Origin: Polynucleobacter necessarius
Lineage (GTDB): Bacteria; Pseudomonadota; Gammaproteobacteria; Burkholderiales; Burkholderiaceae
Assembly: GCF_900095205.1 (NCBI RefSeq)
Contig: NZ_LT606951.1
Location: 62,001 to 126,000, forward strand
Direction of reading: 5' to 3'
DNA: 64,000 nucleotides
Positions 32,578-42,123 of this stretch are shown here, piece after piece (positions within the stretch are counted from its first letter, which is position 1; each line of letters starts with the position of its first letter). The notes under the pieces were generated by a model. The model was not told the DNA's origin. It searched no databases and saw only the letters and a list, made by a program, of their open reading frames with translations. Made by a program: the position numbers and the translations under genes.

Positions 32578-33437
32578 TTAATTGCTTGGAGGTAATTCTG
32601 CGCCGGCTGGGTGCTTATAGCGGTTATAGGGCCAAATGAATTGCTCAGGTGCAACGAGTACGACGTTTTCAATTGCAACGTTTAGTTCCGCGGCCGCAAG
32701 CTCCGCATCTTCAGACAGGGGTGCGAGACGAGTTGCCTGCATTAGCCATCCGGCACCTATACCTTTGCGCTTGGCGGTAAACATAATGACTGGTGTGTTG
32801 TTGCGGTTAGCGAGTCGAGCTGGTAGTGGAGTTGGTGTATGCAGGACGTCCAAAGAATGGCGCCCAAACACCTTTGCCACCGTTAGGAACTTGATCCGGA
32901 AGAATGCCAATGGCGCCTCTCCACGTGTTAGTGCCCGAGTCATTTGGCGAATACCATTCAAGTTTGTCGGAACAAAGTGCATATTGGGGCGCGACCTTCT
33001 TCAACCACCTCATTGAACCATTCTTGGCGGGAGGAGCGATAAAGAATGGTCGCAGGAAAATGTTGCGCCAATACCCGAGGAATAATTTCAAAGCCCCCAA
33101 GATGAGGTGTGAGCATGACCAGGCCATGTCCTTCGCCGATCGCGGCTTCAACGACGTCCCAGTTTTGCACTTCAACTAATTGAAGTGCTTTTGCGGGGTT
33201 GCGCCAAATCCATAAACTGTCTGAATAAAGCATTCCAGAAGCCCTAATAGCTTCCCAAAGCTTCAGCGGTAAGTTGCGCGTATGGACTACAGCTTCATAT
33301 CGGGGGTGAAACAGTGATCGATAGTGTTTAGAGCCAACATAGGCTAAAAGACCTAAAAAGGCCCCAATCAGCTGTGTAAGCGCGAGTGGGAGCGCGGCAA
33401 TCGTATTGAGGCAGAGCTTGAGTAGGAGTTTTCGCAC
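32578..33437 (-). pseudogene. Lipid A biosynthesis acyltransferase (LpxL/LpxM-like), copy 3, broken
   Basis: ATG 33437 starts MRKLLLKLCLNTIAALPLAL. The HX4E-type site is in GLVMLTPHLGGFEIIPRVLA, followed by TILYRSSRQEW. Frame changes near 32985, 32910 and 32830 separate NLNGIRQMTRALTRGEA, IGILPDQVPNGGKGVWAPFF (normally GxLPDQxP) and the final part with AELNVAIENVVLVAPEQFIW and YNRYKHPAG, ending at 32578. It is less similar to copies 1 and 2. Divergent from metK. Confidence 0.82.
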
Positions 33438-33486
33438 CCCTTAATGATATTCAATGCCATTCTCAGCGTGTGAATTTTGCCTTACC

Positions 33487-33516
33487 TTGCTGAATTAGCC
33501 ATTTTTCGGATAGAAT
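33487..33516 (+). promoter_or_regulatory. Candidate sigma70 promoter of metK
   Basis: TTGCTG (-35) and TAGAAT (-10) with an 18-bp spacer. Transcription from here would give a leader of about 120 bases before the metK ATG. Confidence 0.45.
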
Positions 33517-33523
33517 CCTCACA

Positions 33524-33642
33524 TCGCTGAGTTAAGGCAACTTGCAGGGCGATTCACAAATTCTGCTAAAGCGTCGCCGTTGTAGTTCCTGGCACGTCGA
33601 GTTTGTCCCACTGATCGTGTTAATTATTAAAGGAAATATGCA
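33524..33642 (+). promoter_or_regulatory. metK 5' leader, possibly structured
   Basis: The leader can fold: CAAC (33538-33541) pairs with GTTG (33579-33582), and GGCGA (33548-33552) pairs with TCGCC (33574-33578), with a TTGCAG bulge between them on the 5' side. It ends with AAAGGA before ATG 33643. It does not match the SAH riboswitch found downstream or any other riboswitch I recognise. Whether it regulates metK is inference. Confidence 0.3.
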
Positions 33643-34809
33643 ATGGCAAATGATTACTTCTTCACCTCAGAATCCGTTTCTGAAGGTCACCCCGATAAAG
33701 TAGCAGACCAAATTTCTGATTCGATCTTAGATGCCATCTTGGCGCAAGATCCAACAGCACGTGTTGCTGCAGAAACTTTATGCAACACTGGGCTAGTGGT
33801 TTTGGCTGGCGAAATCACTACTAATGCTAACGTTGACTATATCCAAGTCGCGCGTAATACCCTACGTGAAATTGGTTATGACAACACTGCTTACGGTATT
33901 GACTACAAAGGCTGCGCAGTATTGGTTGCATATGACAAGCAAAGTCCTGATATTGCTCACGGTGTAGACAAAGCTCACGATGATGGCTTGGATCAAGGCG
34001 CTGGCGATCAAGGCCTTATGTTTGGTTATGCGTGTGATGAGACTGCGGAGCTCATGCCTTTACCGATCCACTTGTCACATCGCTTAGTAGAGCGTCAATC
34101 ACAACTCCGTCGCGATGGTCGCTTAAATTGGTTGCGTCCTGACGCTAAGTCACAAGTAACGTTGCGTTATGTAGATGGCAAGCCTAACTCTATCGATACT
34201 GTTGTATTGTCTACTCAGCATGATGAAGATATCGCTCTCGAAAAATTGCGTGAAGCAGTCATCGAAGAAATCATCAAACCAGTATTGCCTAAGCATTTGA
34301 TCAAAGGCGCGATTAACTTCTTAGTAAATTCAACAGGTCGTTTTGTTATTGGCGGTCCACAAGGTGATTGCGGTTTAACTGGTCGCAAAATTATTGTTGA
34401 TACCTATGGTGGCGCAGCTCCTCACGGCGGTGGCGCATTCTCAGGCAAAGATCCATCTAAGGTTGACCGCTCTGCTGCCTATGCAGGCCGATATGTTGCG
34501 AAGAATGTGGTTGCAGCCGGTTTGGCAAGCAAGTGCTTGATTCAGATTTCTTATGCAATTGGTGTAGCTAAGCCAACCTCTGTAATGGTGAGTACTTTTG
34601 GTACAGGCAAGATTTCAGATGAGAAGATTGCTCAATTGGTATCTGAGCACTTTGACTTGCGTCCGAAAGGCATGGTGAAGATGTTGAACCTCTTGCGTCC
34701 GATTTATCGCAAGACTGCTGCTTATGGCCACTTTGGTCGTGAAGAACCAGAATTTACTTGGGAGCAAACAGATAAAGCGGCTGCATTACGCGCAGCAGCA
34801 GGCCTATAA
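33643..34809 (+). CDS. metK: S-adenosylmethionine synthetase
   Basis: Makes SAM from methionine and ATP. 388 residues, standard length. Begins [20 protein letters not shown] (ATP/metal His-Asp), then [12 protein letters not shown], and [19 protein letters not shown] with the phosphate-binding loop. [15 protein letters not shown] is complete. ATG 33643 follows AAAGGA. It heads the metK-ahcY-metF stretch of methyl-cycle genes. Intact. Confidence 0.97.
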   Translation: MANDYFFTSESVSEGHPDKVADQISDSILDAILAQDPTARVAAETLCNTGLVVLAGEITTNANVDYIQVARNTLREIGYDNTAYGIDYKGCAVLVAYDKQSPDIAHGVDKAHDDGLDQGAGDQGLMFGYACDETAELMPLPIHLSHRLVERQSQLRRDGRLNWLRPDAKSQVTLRYVDGKPNSIDTVVLSTQHDEDIALEKLREAVIEEIIKPVLPKHLIKGAINFLVNSTGRFVIGGPQGDCGLTGRKIIVDTYGGAAPHGGGAFSGKDPSKVDRSAAYAGRYVAKNVVAAGLASKCLIQISYAIGVAKPTSVMVSTFGTGKISDEKIAQLVSEHFDLRPKGMVKMLNLLRPIYRKTAAYGHFGREEPEFTWEQTDKAAALRAAAGL

Positions 34810-34848
34810 GGATTAAGTGCATTTAAAGGCTTAAAAAGCAGTTTGTAT

Positions 34849-34877
34849 TTGTATTGAGGCGAAATATGCCGTGTAAT
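34849..34877 (+). promoter_or_regulatory. Candidate promoter of the ahcY riboswitch transcript
   Basis: TTGTAT (-35) and TGTAAT (-10) with a 17-bp spacer. The predicted start falls about 10-20 bases before the riboswitch. The -10 overlaps the palindrome GTAATTGT-TT-ACAATTAC (34873-34890), which could be an operator. Confidence 0.35.
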
Positions 34878-34898
34878 TGTTTACAATTACGACATACC

Positions 34899-34999
34899 TT
34901 TAAGGAGCGTTGCAAGGATTGCTGAAACCCAGCACTTTCCCAGGCTTGAAGGGAGTGGATTCCTAAACTGAATTTGCTAATTGCAACCGCGCTCGCTAA
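34899..34999 (+). promoter_or_regulatory. S-adenosylhomocysteine (SAH) riboswitch
   Basis: The leader of ahcY has the conserved SAH-riboswitch landmarks in order: GGAGCGTTGC, then ACCCAGC, CCCAGGCTT, and the 3' strand CGCTC that pairs with GGAGCG. Known SAH riboswitches switch on ahcY when SAH builds up. The GGAGCG/CGCTC pairing spans 34904 to about 34995. About 60 bases separate it from the ATG. Confidence 0.88.
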
Positions 35000-35062
35000 C
35001 CCCTGATTCAATGGCTAGCGAGTTCCTGCTCCAGCATTGGGTCGTATTTAGCTGGAGCATTA

Positions 35063-36508
35063 ATGAATACCGTTTCTGATTTAAATAACTTTGTTGCAAC
35101 TCGTTGTGCAATTGCTGATATCACTTTGGCTGATTTTGGCCGTAAAGAAATCGCGATTGCTGAAACAGAGATGCCTGGCTTGATTGCCATTCGTGATGAA
35201 TTTGCTGCACAACAGCTATTGCGTGGAGCACGCATTACTGGTTCGTTGCACATGACCATTCAAGCTGCAGTATTGATCGAGACCCTTGAAGCACTCGGCG
35301 CTGAGGTTCAGTGGGCTTCTTGCAATATTTTCTCTACACAAGATCACGCTGCTGCTGCAATCGCTGCCAATGGCACACCAGTATTTGCTATCAAAGGCGA
35401 AACCCTCGAGCAGTATTGGGACTTTACACACCGCATTTTTGAATGGGCTGATGGCGGCTACACTAATATGATTTTGGATGATGGTGGTGATGCTACTTTG
35501 TTGTTGCACCTTGGTGCGCGCGCTGAGAAAGATCAAGCTTGCTTGAATCATCCAACTAGCGAAGAAGAAACCATTTTGTTTGCTGCAATTAAGAAAAAAT
35601 TGGCACAAGATCCAACTTGGTACTCAACGCGCTTGGAAAAAGTAAAAGGCGTTACTGAAGAAACAACTACAGGCGTCCATCGCCTATATCAAATGTTTGC
35701 TAAGGGTGATTTGAAGTTCCCAGCAATTAACGCAAATGACTCTGTAACTAAGAGCAAATTCGACAACCTCTATGGTTGCCGTGAGTCTTTGGTTGATGCA
35801 ATTAAGCGTGCTACGGACGTGATGGTTGCTGGTAAGGTTGCAGTTGTTTGCGGCTATGGCGACGTAGGTAAAGGTTCAGCTCAAGCATTGCGTGCCTTGT
35901 CTGCTCAAGTTTGGGTTACTGAAGTGGATCCAATTTGTGCATTGCAAGCTGCGATGGAAGGCTACCGTGTTGTAACAATGGATTACGCGGCTGATAAAGC
36001 AGATATCTTTGTTTCCGCAACAGGTAACTACCACGTGATAACCCATGACCATATGGTGAAGATGAAGAATCAAGCCATTGTTTGTAACATTGGCCACTTT
36101 GATAACGAGATTGATGTTGCTGGAATTGAAAAGTACAAGTGGGAAGAGATCAAGCCACAAGTAGACCATGTGATTTTCCCGGCTGCCAATGGTATGCCTG
36201 AAAAGCGCATCATCATCTTGGCTAAAGGTCGCTTAGTTAACCTGGGTTGCGGTACTGGTCACCCTTCATATGTGATGAGCTCTTCATTTGCAAACCAAGT
36301 GATTGCTCAAATTGAATTGTGGAATGCAGTAGGCACAGACAAATACCCAATCGGTGTTTACACATTGCCCAAACATTTGGATGAGAAAGTTGCTCGTTTA
36401 CAGCTCAAGACTCTTAATGCAGAGTTGACTGTGCTGTCAGACCAGCAAGCTTCTTACATTGGCGTAACGAAGGAAGGTCCATACAAAGCTGACTACTATC
36501 GTTACTAA
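35063..36508 (+). CDS. ahcY: Adenosylhomocysteinase (SAH hydrolase)
   Basis: Splits SAH to homocysteine and adenosine. 481 residues. Substrate and NAD motifs: [51 protein letters not shown] (Rossmann, about residues 263-278), and the C-terminal [13 protein letters not shown] [12 protein letters not shown] and KADYYRY. ATG 35063 follows a 60-base spacer after the riboswitch. Intact, which implies an active methyl cycle. Confidence 0.97.
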   Translation: MNTVSDLNNFVATRCAIADITLADFGRKEIAIAETEMPGLIAIRDEFAAQQLLRGARITGSLHMTIQAAVLIETLEALGAEVQWASCNIFSTQDHAAAAIAANGTPVFAIKGETLEQYWDFTHRIFEWADGGYTNMILDDGGDATLLLHLGARAEKDQACLNHPTSEEETILFAAIKKKLAQDPTWYSTRLEKVKGVTEETTTGVHRLYQMFAKGDLKFPAINANDSVTKSKFDNLYGCRESLVDAIKRATDVMVAGKVAVVCGYGDVGKGSAQALRALSAQVWVTEVDPICALQAAMEGYRVVTMDYAADKADIFVSATGNYHVITHDHMVKMKNQAIVCNIGHFDNEIDVAGIEKYKWEEIKPQVDHVIFPAANGMPEKRIIILAKGRLVNLGCGTGHPSYVMSSSFANQVIAQIELWNAVGTDKYPIGVYTLPKHLDEKVARLQLKTLNAELTVLSDQQASYIGVTKEGPYKADYYRY

Positions 36509-36545
36509 TCCAACCACTGTTCAATTGATAACTAGGCCCAAAATC

Positions 36546-37367
36546 ATGGAATTAAGCGTCGAATTCTTTCCTCCAAAAACACCTGAAGGCGAGAGTAAGT
36601 TGCATTTAGTGCGTGAGCGTTTTTCTGAAACGCTTAAGCCAACTTTTTATTCCGTGACTTTTGGTGCTGGCGGCTCTACTCAGTCTGGCACACTAAAGGT
36701 GGTGAGTGACATCCATGCAGCTGTTGCGCCACATTTATCTTGTGTTGGTAGCTCACGTGAAAGCGTGCGCGAAATGCTCAAGCAATATCAGGCATTGGGA
36801 GTGAAGCGCATTGTGGCTCTGCGTGGTGACTTGCCGTCTGGCATGGGTCAGTATGGTGAGTTTCATCATGCCAATGAGTTGGTTGAATTCATCCGTTCAG
36901 AAACTGGCGACTGGTTTCATATTGATGTAGCTGCATATCCAGAGACACATCCACAGGCGAAGTCGCCAGCAAGTGATGTGGATTTCTTTGTGCAAAAAAT
37001 GAAGGCGGGCGCGAACTCCGCAGTCACTCAGTATTTTTATAACAGCGATGCTTATTTCCGTTTTGTGGATGAAGCCTATGACCAAGGTGTAACTCAACCC
37101 ATCATTGCTGGCATTATGCCGATCATGAATAGCAGTCAGTTGTTAAGATTCTCAGACGCATGTGGCGCAGAAATTCCGCGTTGGATACGTTTGCGTCTCC
37201 AATCATATGGCGATGACATTGTGTCTATTCGTACATTTGGCGAAGAGGTGGTGACTGATTTATGTGATCAGCTTTTGTCTGTTGGTGCGCCTGGAATTCA
37301 TTTCTACTCACTGAATCAAGCAGACGCTGTTTTAGCTATTGCTGAAAACTTAGGCCTAACCAAATAA
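36546..37367 (+). CDS. metF: Methylenetetrahydrofolate reductase
   Basis: Reduces methylene-THF to methyl-THF, the methyl donor for MetH. 273 residues from ATG 36546, chosen because MELSVEFFPPKTPEGE is the family start; TTG 36525 would add seven residues. FAD and substrate motifs: TFYSVTFGAGGSTQSGT, GVKRIVALRGDLPSGMG, GANSAVTQYFYNSDAYFRF. Ends IHFYSLNQADAVLAIAENL. Directly downstream of ahcY. Intact. Confidence 0.95.
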   Translation: MELSVEFFPPKTPEGESKLHLVRERFSETLKPTFYSVTFGAGGSTQSGTLKVVSDIHAAVAPHLSCVGSSRESVREMLKQYQALGVKRIVALRGDLPSGMGQYGEFHHANELVEFIRSETGDWFHIDVAAYPETHPQAKSPASDVDFFVQKMKAGANSAVTQYFYNSDAYFRFVDEAYDQGVTQPIIAGIMPIMNSSQLLRFSDACGAEIPRWIRLRLQSYGDDIVSIRTFGEEVVTDLCDQLLSVGAPGIHFYSLNQADAVLAIAENLGLTK

Positions 37368-37368
37368 A

Positions 37369-37995
37369 TTAGCGAAGTACGCTCGACTCCGTTAGTAGCA
37401 TATCCAAGGGCTCATCATGGGTTTGAGCCGCCCATTGGGCATCATCTAATTTTTGCCAATCAAATCCAATCCCTATGCAAATAAGGCTTGGATTATTTTT
37501 TCGCAGTTGCGCTAGCGTTCGGTCAAAGTAGCCCCCGCCATAACCTAGACGCCAGTAATGTGTTTTGCCATCAACAACTGAACTTGACCAACCTACGCAG
37601 GGAATGAGGATGCAGTCTGGTGTTAGTTGGGGTCGCGCAGAGTTTTCAGGATTGGGCTCAGGTACGCCATACTTACTGAGAAGCAATTGATCGCCTTGAC
37701 GCCATTCATAAAAATCGAGGTGTTTATCAGGGCGAGCAAAGGGCAGGGAAATAGCCCTGTCGGAGGCATTTTTAACCCAAGCTAGCAAGGTAGAGCGCAA
37801 ATCAACCTCATCCTGAGTGGGCCAATACAGTGCAACAGACTTCCAAGACTTGCCTTGCTGCGATAACAGTTGATTTAAGTGATTGATTAGGCGGGCTTGA
37901 ATTTGAGCGTAGTTTTGCTCAGCAGCAAATACAGTCCGCTGCTCTAGTAAATTTTGACGAAGAGTTTTTGCTGAATTACCGTGCATATCTACCAT
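37369..37995 (-). CDS. 5-formyltetrahydrofolate cyclo-ligase
   Basis: Converts 5-formyl-THF to methenyl-THF. About 208 residues from ATG 37995 (MVDMHGNSAKTLRQNLLEQR); the ATG at 37986 is also possible, and a TTG further upstream would add about 11 residues. Motifs: VALYWPTQDEVDLRSTL, LLSKYGVPEPNPENS, and the glycine-rich loop RLGYGGGYFDRTLAQLR. Convergent with metF (1 bp between stops). Intact. Confidence 0.88.
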   Translation of the reverse strand: MVDMHGNSAKTLRQNLLEQRTVFAAEQNYAQIQARLINHLNQLLSQQGKSWKSVALYWPTQDEVDLRSTLLAWVKNASDRAISLPFARPDKHLDFYEWRQGDQLLLSKYGVPEPNPENSARPQLTPDCILIPCVGWSSSVVDGKTHYWRLGYGGGYFDRTLAQLRKNNPSLICIGIGFDWQKLDDAQWAAQTHDEPLDMLLTESSVLR

Positions 37996-38079
37996 TATCA
38001 GGCGAAAATTAGAAGATATAGTAATCAAGTTGTTGCTTGGCTGTAGCCGCGCAAATAGAGATAGGGTTAGATCGCAAGA

Positions 38080-40038
38080 ATGAAGTCTGTGTCAGTTAAT
38101 AGCAAATACCTTCAATGGACCAAGATGTTAGTTTTGGGACTAGCACTTAGCATGTCCAATTCATTTGCAGAAAAGTTAAAAACCCCACCCTGCCTAAATC
38201 TTATGAGAGTAAATCGGCTCCAGCAGAGGTTACTGATACCGATCGGATGTTTATCGATCTGCGTGAGGCCGCCAAAAAGAATGATGTATTTCGTACGTAG
38301 CAAATATCTTCTAATTTAACGAACTATCCATTTGATGACTATGTAGCTTACTTCCGTATCAAGCCACAATTGTTTGACAGCGCTGGTGGTGCGCGAGGCG
38401 ATTACAGCGCTGACGCTCAGGTTGTTGCATTTTTAAACCAATATCAAGGCACTGCTTTGGCTGACCGCATGCGTAATGATTGGCTGTTGGTTTTGGGTAA
38501 ACGCGAAGACTGGGCACGATTTGATGCCGAGTACGCCAAGTTTGTGTTGGATGATGATACGCAAGTGAAGTGTTATTCCCTATTATCAAAGTTATCGCAG
38601 GGCGAGAACCCCACTAAGTTGGCAATCGATTCTCGTGCTGTTCTATTAGATCCAAGTTATTTTGGGCAGGCTTGCCAGGAATTGGTGCCATCATTAGTTG
38701 CTGCTGGCGGAATGTCTCCGAGCGAAGCAAAAGCAATTGGGCGTGCTGCGAGCGAAAGAGGTTTTGATACCATGGCACGTCGTCTTGGTGGCGAAGACCC
38801 AATTGCAGATATTGTGAAGGCTGCTAAAGCTGATCCAGCTAAAGCCTATCGAGACTTTTCTCAAAGCGCTTCGCGTTACACAAAGAGAATCAAGCTGTTG
38901 CATGGGGCGTGATCGGACAATTTTTGGCTAAGAAATTGGATCCCAATGCGAATGATGCTTATCGCTTACAGCAAGAGCTTGGCTATAACGATCTACTTTC
39001 TGCGGAGTCGCAAGAGTGGAAAGTGCGCGCAGGCTTGCGTGCTAAAGACTGGGCTTTGGTAAAAAATGCGATTGATGGTGTGAGCCCTGCAGTTCGCTCC
39101 AAAGATCCTGCATGGACTTATTGGTACGGGCGTGCATTAAAGGCTGAAGGTCAAGATGCAAAAGCTAAAGAGAGTTTTGAGCTTATTGCAGATCAATACA
39201 ACTTTTATGGTCAACTAGCCCGTGAAGAATTGGGTAAATCAAATCATGCTCCCGCTAAAACTAAAGTAACTGAGCAAGAGATTGATGCAATAGCAAGCCC
39301 GTAAAGGCTTTATTCGTGGAGAGCGTTTGTATGCCATGAATCTTCGCTTTGAGGGTAATCGAGAGTGGAATTGGGAACTACGCAATATGACGGACAAGCA
39401 GTTGTTGGCTGCTGCGGAGTATGCAAAGCGCATCAATTTGTATGATCGTGTCGTAAATACTGCAGACCGTACCAAACAAGAACATGACTTTAGCTTGCGC
39501 TATCCAACTCCTTATAAAGAGGAGTTGTCCCCCATAGCAAGACAAATTGATTTGAATCTTGCTTGGGCTTATGGCTTGATTCGCCAAGAGTCACGTTTCA
39601 TTATGAATGCTGCATCTTCTGTAGGCGCGTCCGGTCTTATGCAGGTAATGCCTAATACTGCGAAGTATGTGGCCAAGAAGATTGGCATGACCAATTACAC
39701 GAATGACAAATTAAGCGACACCAATACTAATTTGACATTGGGAAGCAATTATTTAAATATGGTCCTCATTGATTTAGATGGATCATGGGTATTGGCTTCT
39801 GCAGCCTATAATGCTGGCCCCTCCAGATCCAAGGCTTGGCGCGAAAAGCTCTCAGGCCCCAACTGAGGGTGCAATTTTTGCTGAGACTATTCCATTTACA
39901 GAAACTCGTGTTTACGTGAAAAATGTTCTCTCTAATGCAAATTACTATGCTTCTGTTATGAACGGTCAAACGCAATCATTAAAGCAGCGTTTAGGTGTAA
40001 TTACTCCTAAGGCCGCAACTCAATCTGAGCTCCCTTAA
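38080..40038 (+). pseudogene. slt: Soluble lytic murein transglycosylase Slt, multiply broken
   Basis: A periplasmic enzyme that cleaves peptidoglycan to anhydro-muropeptides. ATG 38080 gives a signal peptide (MLVLGLALSMSNSFA). Lesions in order: frameshift near 38185; TAG at 38298-38300; frameshifts near 38905 and 39300; an extra C in the C4 tract 39857-39860. The doughnut repeats (DYVAYFRIKPQLFDSAGG, AWTYWYGRALKAEGQDAKAK) and the catalytic domain (YGLIRQESRFIMNAASSVGA with the Glu, SGLMQVMP, AAYNAGPSR) are all still visible. Ends at 40038. Confidence 0.88.
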
Positions 40039-40073
40039 ATAACCTTCAATAAGCAAAGTAGAGAAAGCTTCTA

Positions 40074-40982
40074 ATGAAATATGACATTCTTTTGATCGGT
40101 GGCAATGGATTTGTGGGACGAGTGATCGCCGCACAACTACAGCTTGCTGGATATTCGGTATTAATTCCAACAAGTCACTTGGCAACTGCACGAGAATTGC
40201 GCATGCTGCCTAAAGTGCATCTCGAAGAAGCCGATATTCATGAGTTTGATGAGCTGCAAGATCTTTGTGGTCGAATTAGGCCAAATGGCGCTGTAATTAA
40301 TTTGGTTGGCGTGCTGCACGATAAGCCTGCCCAACCTTACGGAAAAATATTTAAAGCTGCTCATGTCGATTTGCCAAAAAATATTATTACTGCAATGCGG
40401 TTGCATGGTCTTAAGCGCTACTTACATATGAGTGCTCTAGGCGCAGATTCTCAGGGACCGTCTATGTATCAACGCAGTAAGGGTGATAGTGAGGCTGCAG
40501 TGAAAGCAAGCGATTTAGAGTGGATGATTTTCAGGCCGTCCGTTATCTTTGGTGCGCGAGATCAATTTATCAACTTGTTTTCTAAATTAACCACGTTGTT
40601 CCCTGCAATGCCCTTGGCAAATCATCAGGCGCAGTTTCAGCCAGTAAGTGTTGATGATGTTGCTTCTGCGTTTGTGAAATCATTATCGATGCCACAAACA
40701 GTGCGTCAATCATATGACTTGGTGGGCCCAACAATTTATACAATGAAGGAAATTGTTAAGTTTGCAGCTCGTAAAGCAAAAACTAGCTACGCAATTGTTC
40801 CCGTACCTGCTTTTGTTGGCTATCTCCAGGCGTTAGCTTTTGAGTTTTTGCCAGGCCCCACTTTAATGTCGCGTGACAACATCGCCTCTATGCAAGTACC
40901 TAATACCTTGCCGGTAAATGGAGTCGACGCGCTGACAGAGGCATTCAAGATGAGTCGACGTAGCGTAGAGGGCATGCAGTAA
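40074..40982 (+). CDS. Complex I NDUFA9-type NAD(P)-binding protein (atypical SDR)
   Basis: 302 residues with the glycine motif LLIGGNGFVGRVIAAQL at the N-terminus, VINLVGVLHDKPAQPYGK, YLHMSALGADSQGPSMYQRS (YxxxK-like site altered) and the tail that follows PVSVDDVASAFVKSL. It matches the bacterial relatives of mitochondrial complex I subunit NDUFA9 and related epimerase-like SDRs. The substrate is not known. Its stop TAA shares one base with the cca start. Intact. Confidence 0.75.
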   Translation: MKYDILLIGGNGFVGRVIAAQLQLAGYSVLIPTSHLATARELRMLPKVHLEEADIHEFDELQDLCGRIRPNGAVINLVGVLHDKPAQPYGKIFKAAHVDLPKNIITAMRLHGLKRYLHMSALGADSQGPSMYQRSKGDSEAAVKASDLEWMIFRPSVIFGARDQFINLFSKLTTLFPAMPLANHQAQFQPVSVDDVASAFVKSLSMPQTVRQSYDLVGPTIYTMKEIVKFAARKAKTSYAIVPVPAFVGYLQALAFEFLPGPTLMSRDNIASMQVPNTLPVNGVDALTEAFKMSRRSVEGMQ

Positions 40983-42106
40983 TGAAAATCTATGTTGTAG
41001 GTGGGGCCATTCGGGACACTCTGATGGGTTTGCCTGTGCATGATATTGACTATGTTGTCGTGGGTTCTAGCGTAGAAGAGATGGTAGCTAAGGGATATCG
41101 CCCAGTGGGTAAGGGCTTTCCTGTTTTTTTGCACCCAGAGACGCAAGCTGAGTATGCGCTTGCACGTACTGAGCGCAAGACTGGCAAGGGCTATAAAGGA
41201 TTTCATTTTTATGCTGATCCTTCGGTTGCCTTAGAGCAAGATTTAGAACGTCGTGATTTAACGATTAATGCAATGGCACAAGAAGTTGGCGCTGATGGAA
41301 AAATAATTGGCGCAATTATTGACCTCTATAACGGACAAGAGGATTTAGCTGCCAAAGTATTTAGGCATGTATCTGACGCATTTGCAGAAGATCCATTGCG
41401 TCTATTGCGTATCGCCCGTTTTGCTGCACGCTTCCCAGATTTTAGTGTGGCTGATGAAACGCTTGTCGCCTTAAAAGACATTGTTCAGGCAGGGGAGTTA
41501 AGTGCTATCTCTGCAGAGCGTATTTGGCAGGAGTTAGCCAGAGGTTTTGTTGCAGCTAAGCCAATGCACCTATTTCAGATCTTACTGAATACAGGTGCCG
41601 CTAAAACCATCTTGCCCCCTACCTTGACTGCTAGGTTATCTGAAGAGCCATTTCGTGAAGAATTAATTGCACATTTTGCATTGGCTGGAAATAGCCTAGA
41701 AGAGCGCTGTGCAATTACCTTGATGGATTTACCTGCTAGTGAAATTCGTTCCTGGGCAGATTGTGTTCGTATGCCTATCGATATACGGGATTTCAGTGAA
41801 ATATTTAGCGATCTAAGAGTGTTAATCAATAAGTATCGCGATAGTTCTTATCAGCCAGCAGATGTCTTGGCTTGGTTTAATCGAGCAGATGTTTGGCGCA
41901 AGCCAGATCGTTCTCAAACACTGTTGACTCTTGCAGAAAAGTTGGACCTAAATGTTTTGCCTTTAATGAAAGCAATGCGCAGCACCCAAACAATTAATAC
42001 AGCAGACATCATTGCTCGGGTTCCTGCCGAAGATAGATCTAATGGCGAGCGTATTGGCAGTGCATTTGATTCTGCTAGATTAGCTGCAATCACTGCAGTA
42101 CTATAA
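40982..42106 (+). CDS. cca: CCA-adding tRNA nucleotidyltransferase
   Basis: Adds or repairs tRNA 3' CCA. 374 residues. Nucleotidyltransferase motifs: MKIYVVGGAIRDTLMGL, HDIDYVVVGSS (DxD metal site), KGFHFYADPSVALEQDLERR and RRDLTINAMAQEV, then EDPLRLLRIARFAARF. The HD phosphohydrolase motif that some class II enzymes carry in their C-terminal half is not seen; the protein is shorter than E. coli Cca. ATG shares a base with the preceding stop. Intact. Confidence 0.9.
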   Translation: MKIYVVGGAIRDTLMGLPVHDIDYVVVGSSVEEMVAKGYRPVGKGFPVFLHPETQAEYALARTERKTGKGYKGFHFYADPSVALEQDLERRDLTINAMAQEVGADGKIIGAIIDLYNGQEDLAAKVFRHVSDAFAEDPLRLLRIARFAARFPDFSVADETLVALKDIVQAGELSAISAERIWQELARGFVAAKPMHLFQILLNTGAAKTILPPTLTARLSEEPFREELIAHFALAGNSLEERCAITLMDLPASEIRSWADCVRMPIDIRDFSEIFSDLRVLINKYRDSSYQPADVLAWFNRADVWRKPDRSQTLLTLAEKLDLNVLPLMKAMRSTQTINTADIIARVPAEDRSNGERIGSAFDSARLAAITAVL

Positions 42107-42123
42107 GCCTACAGTTGTTATAT

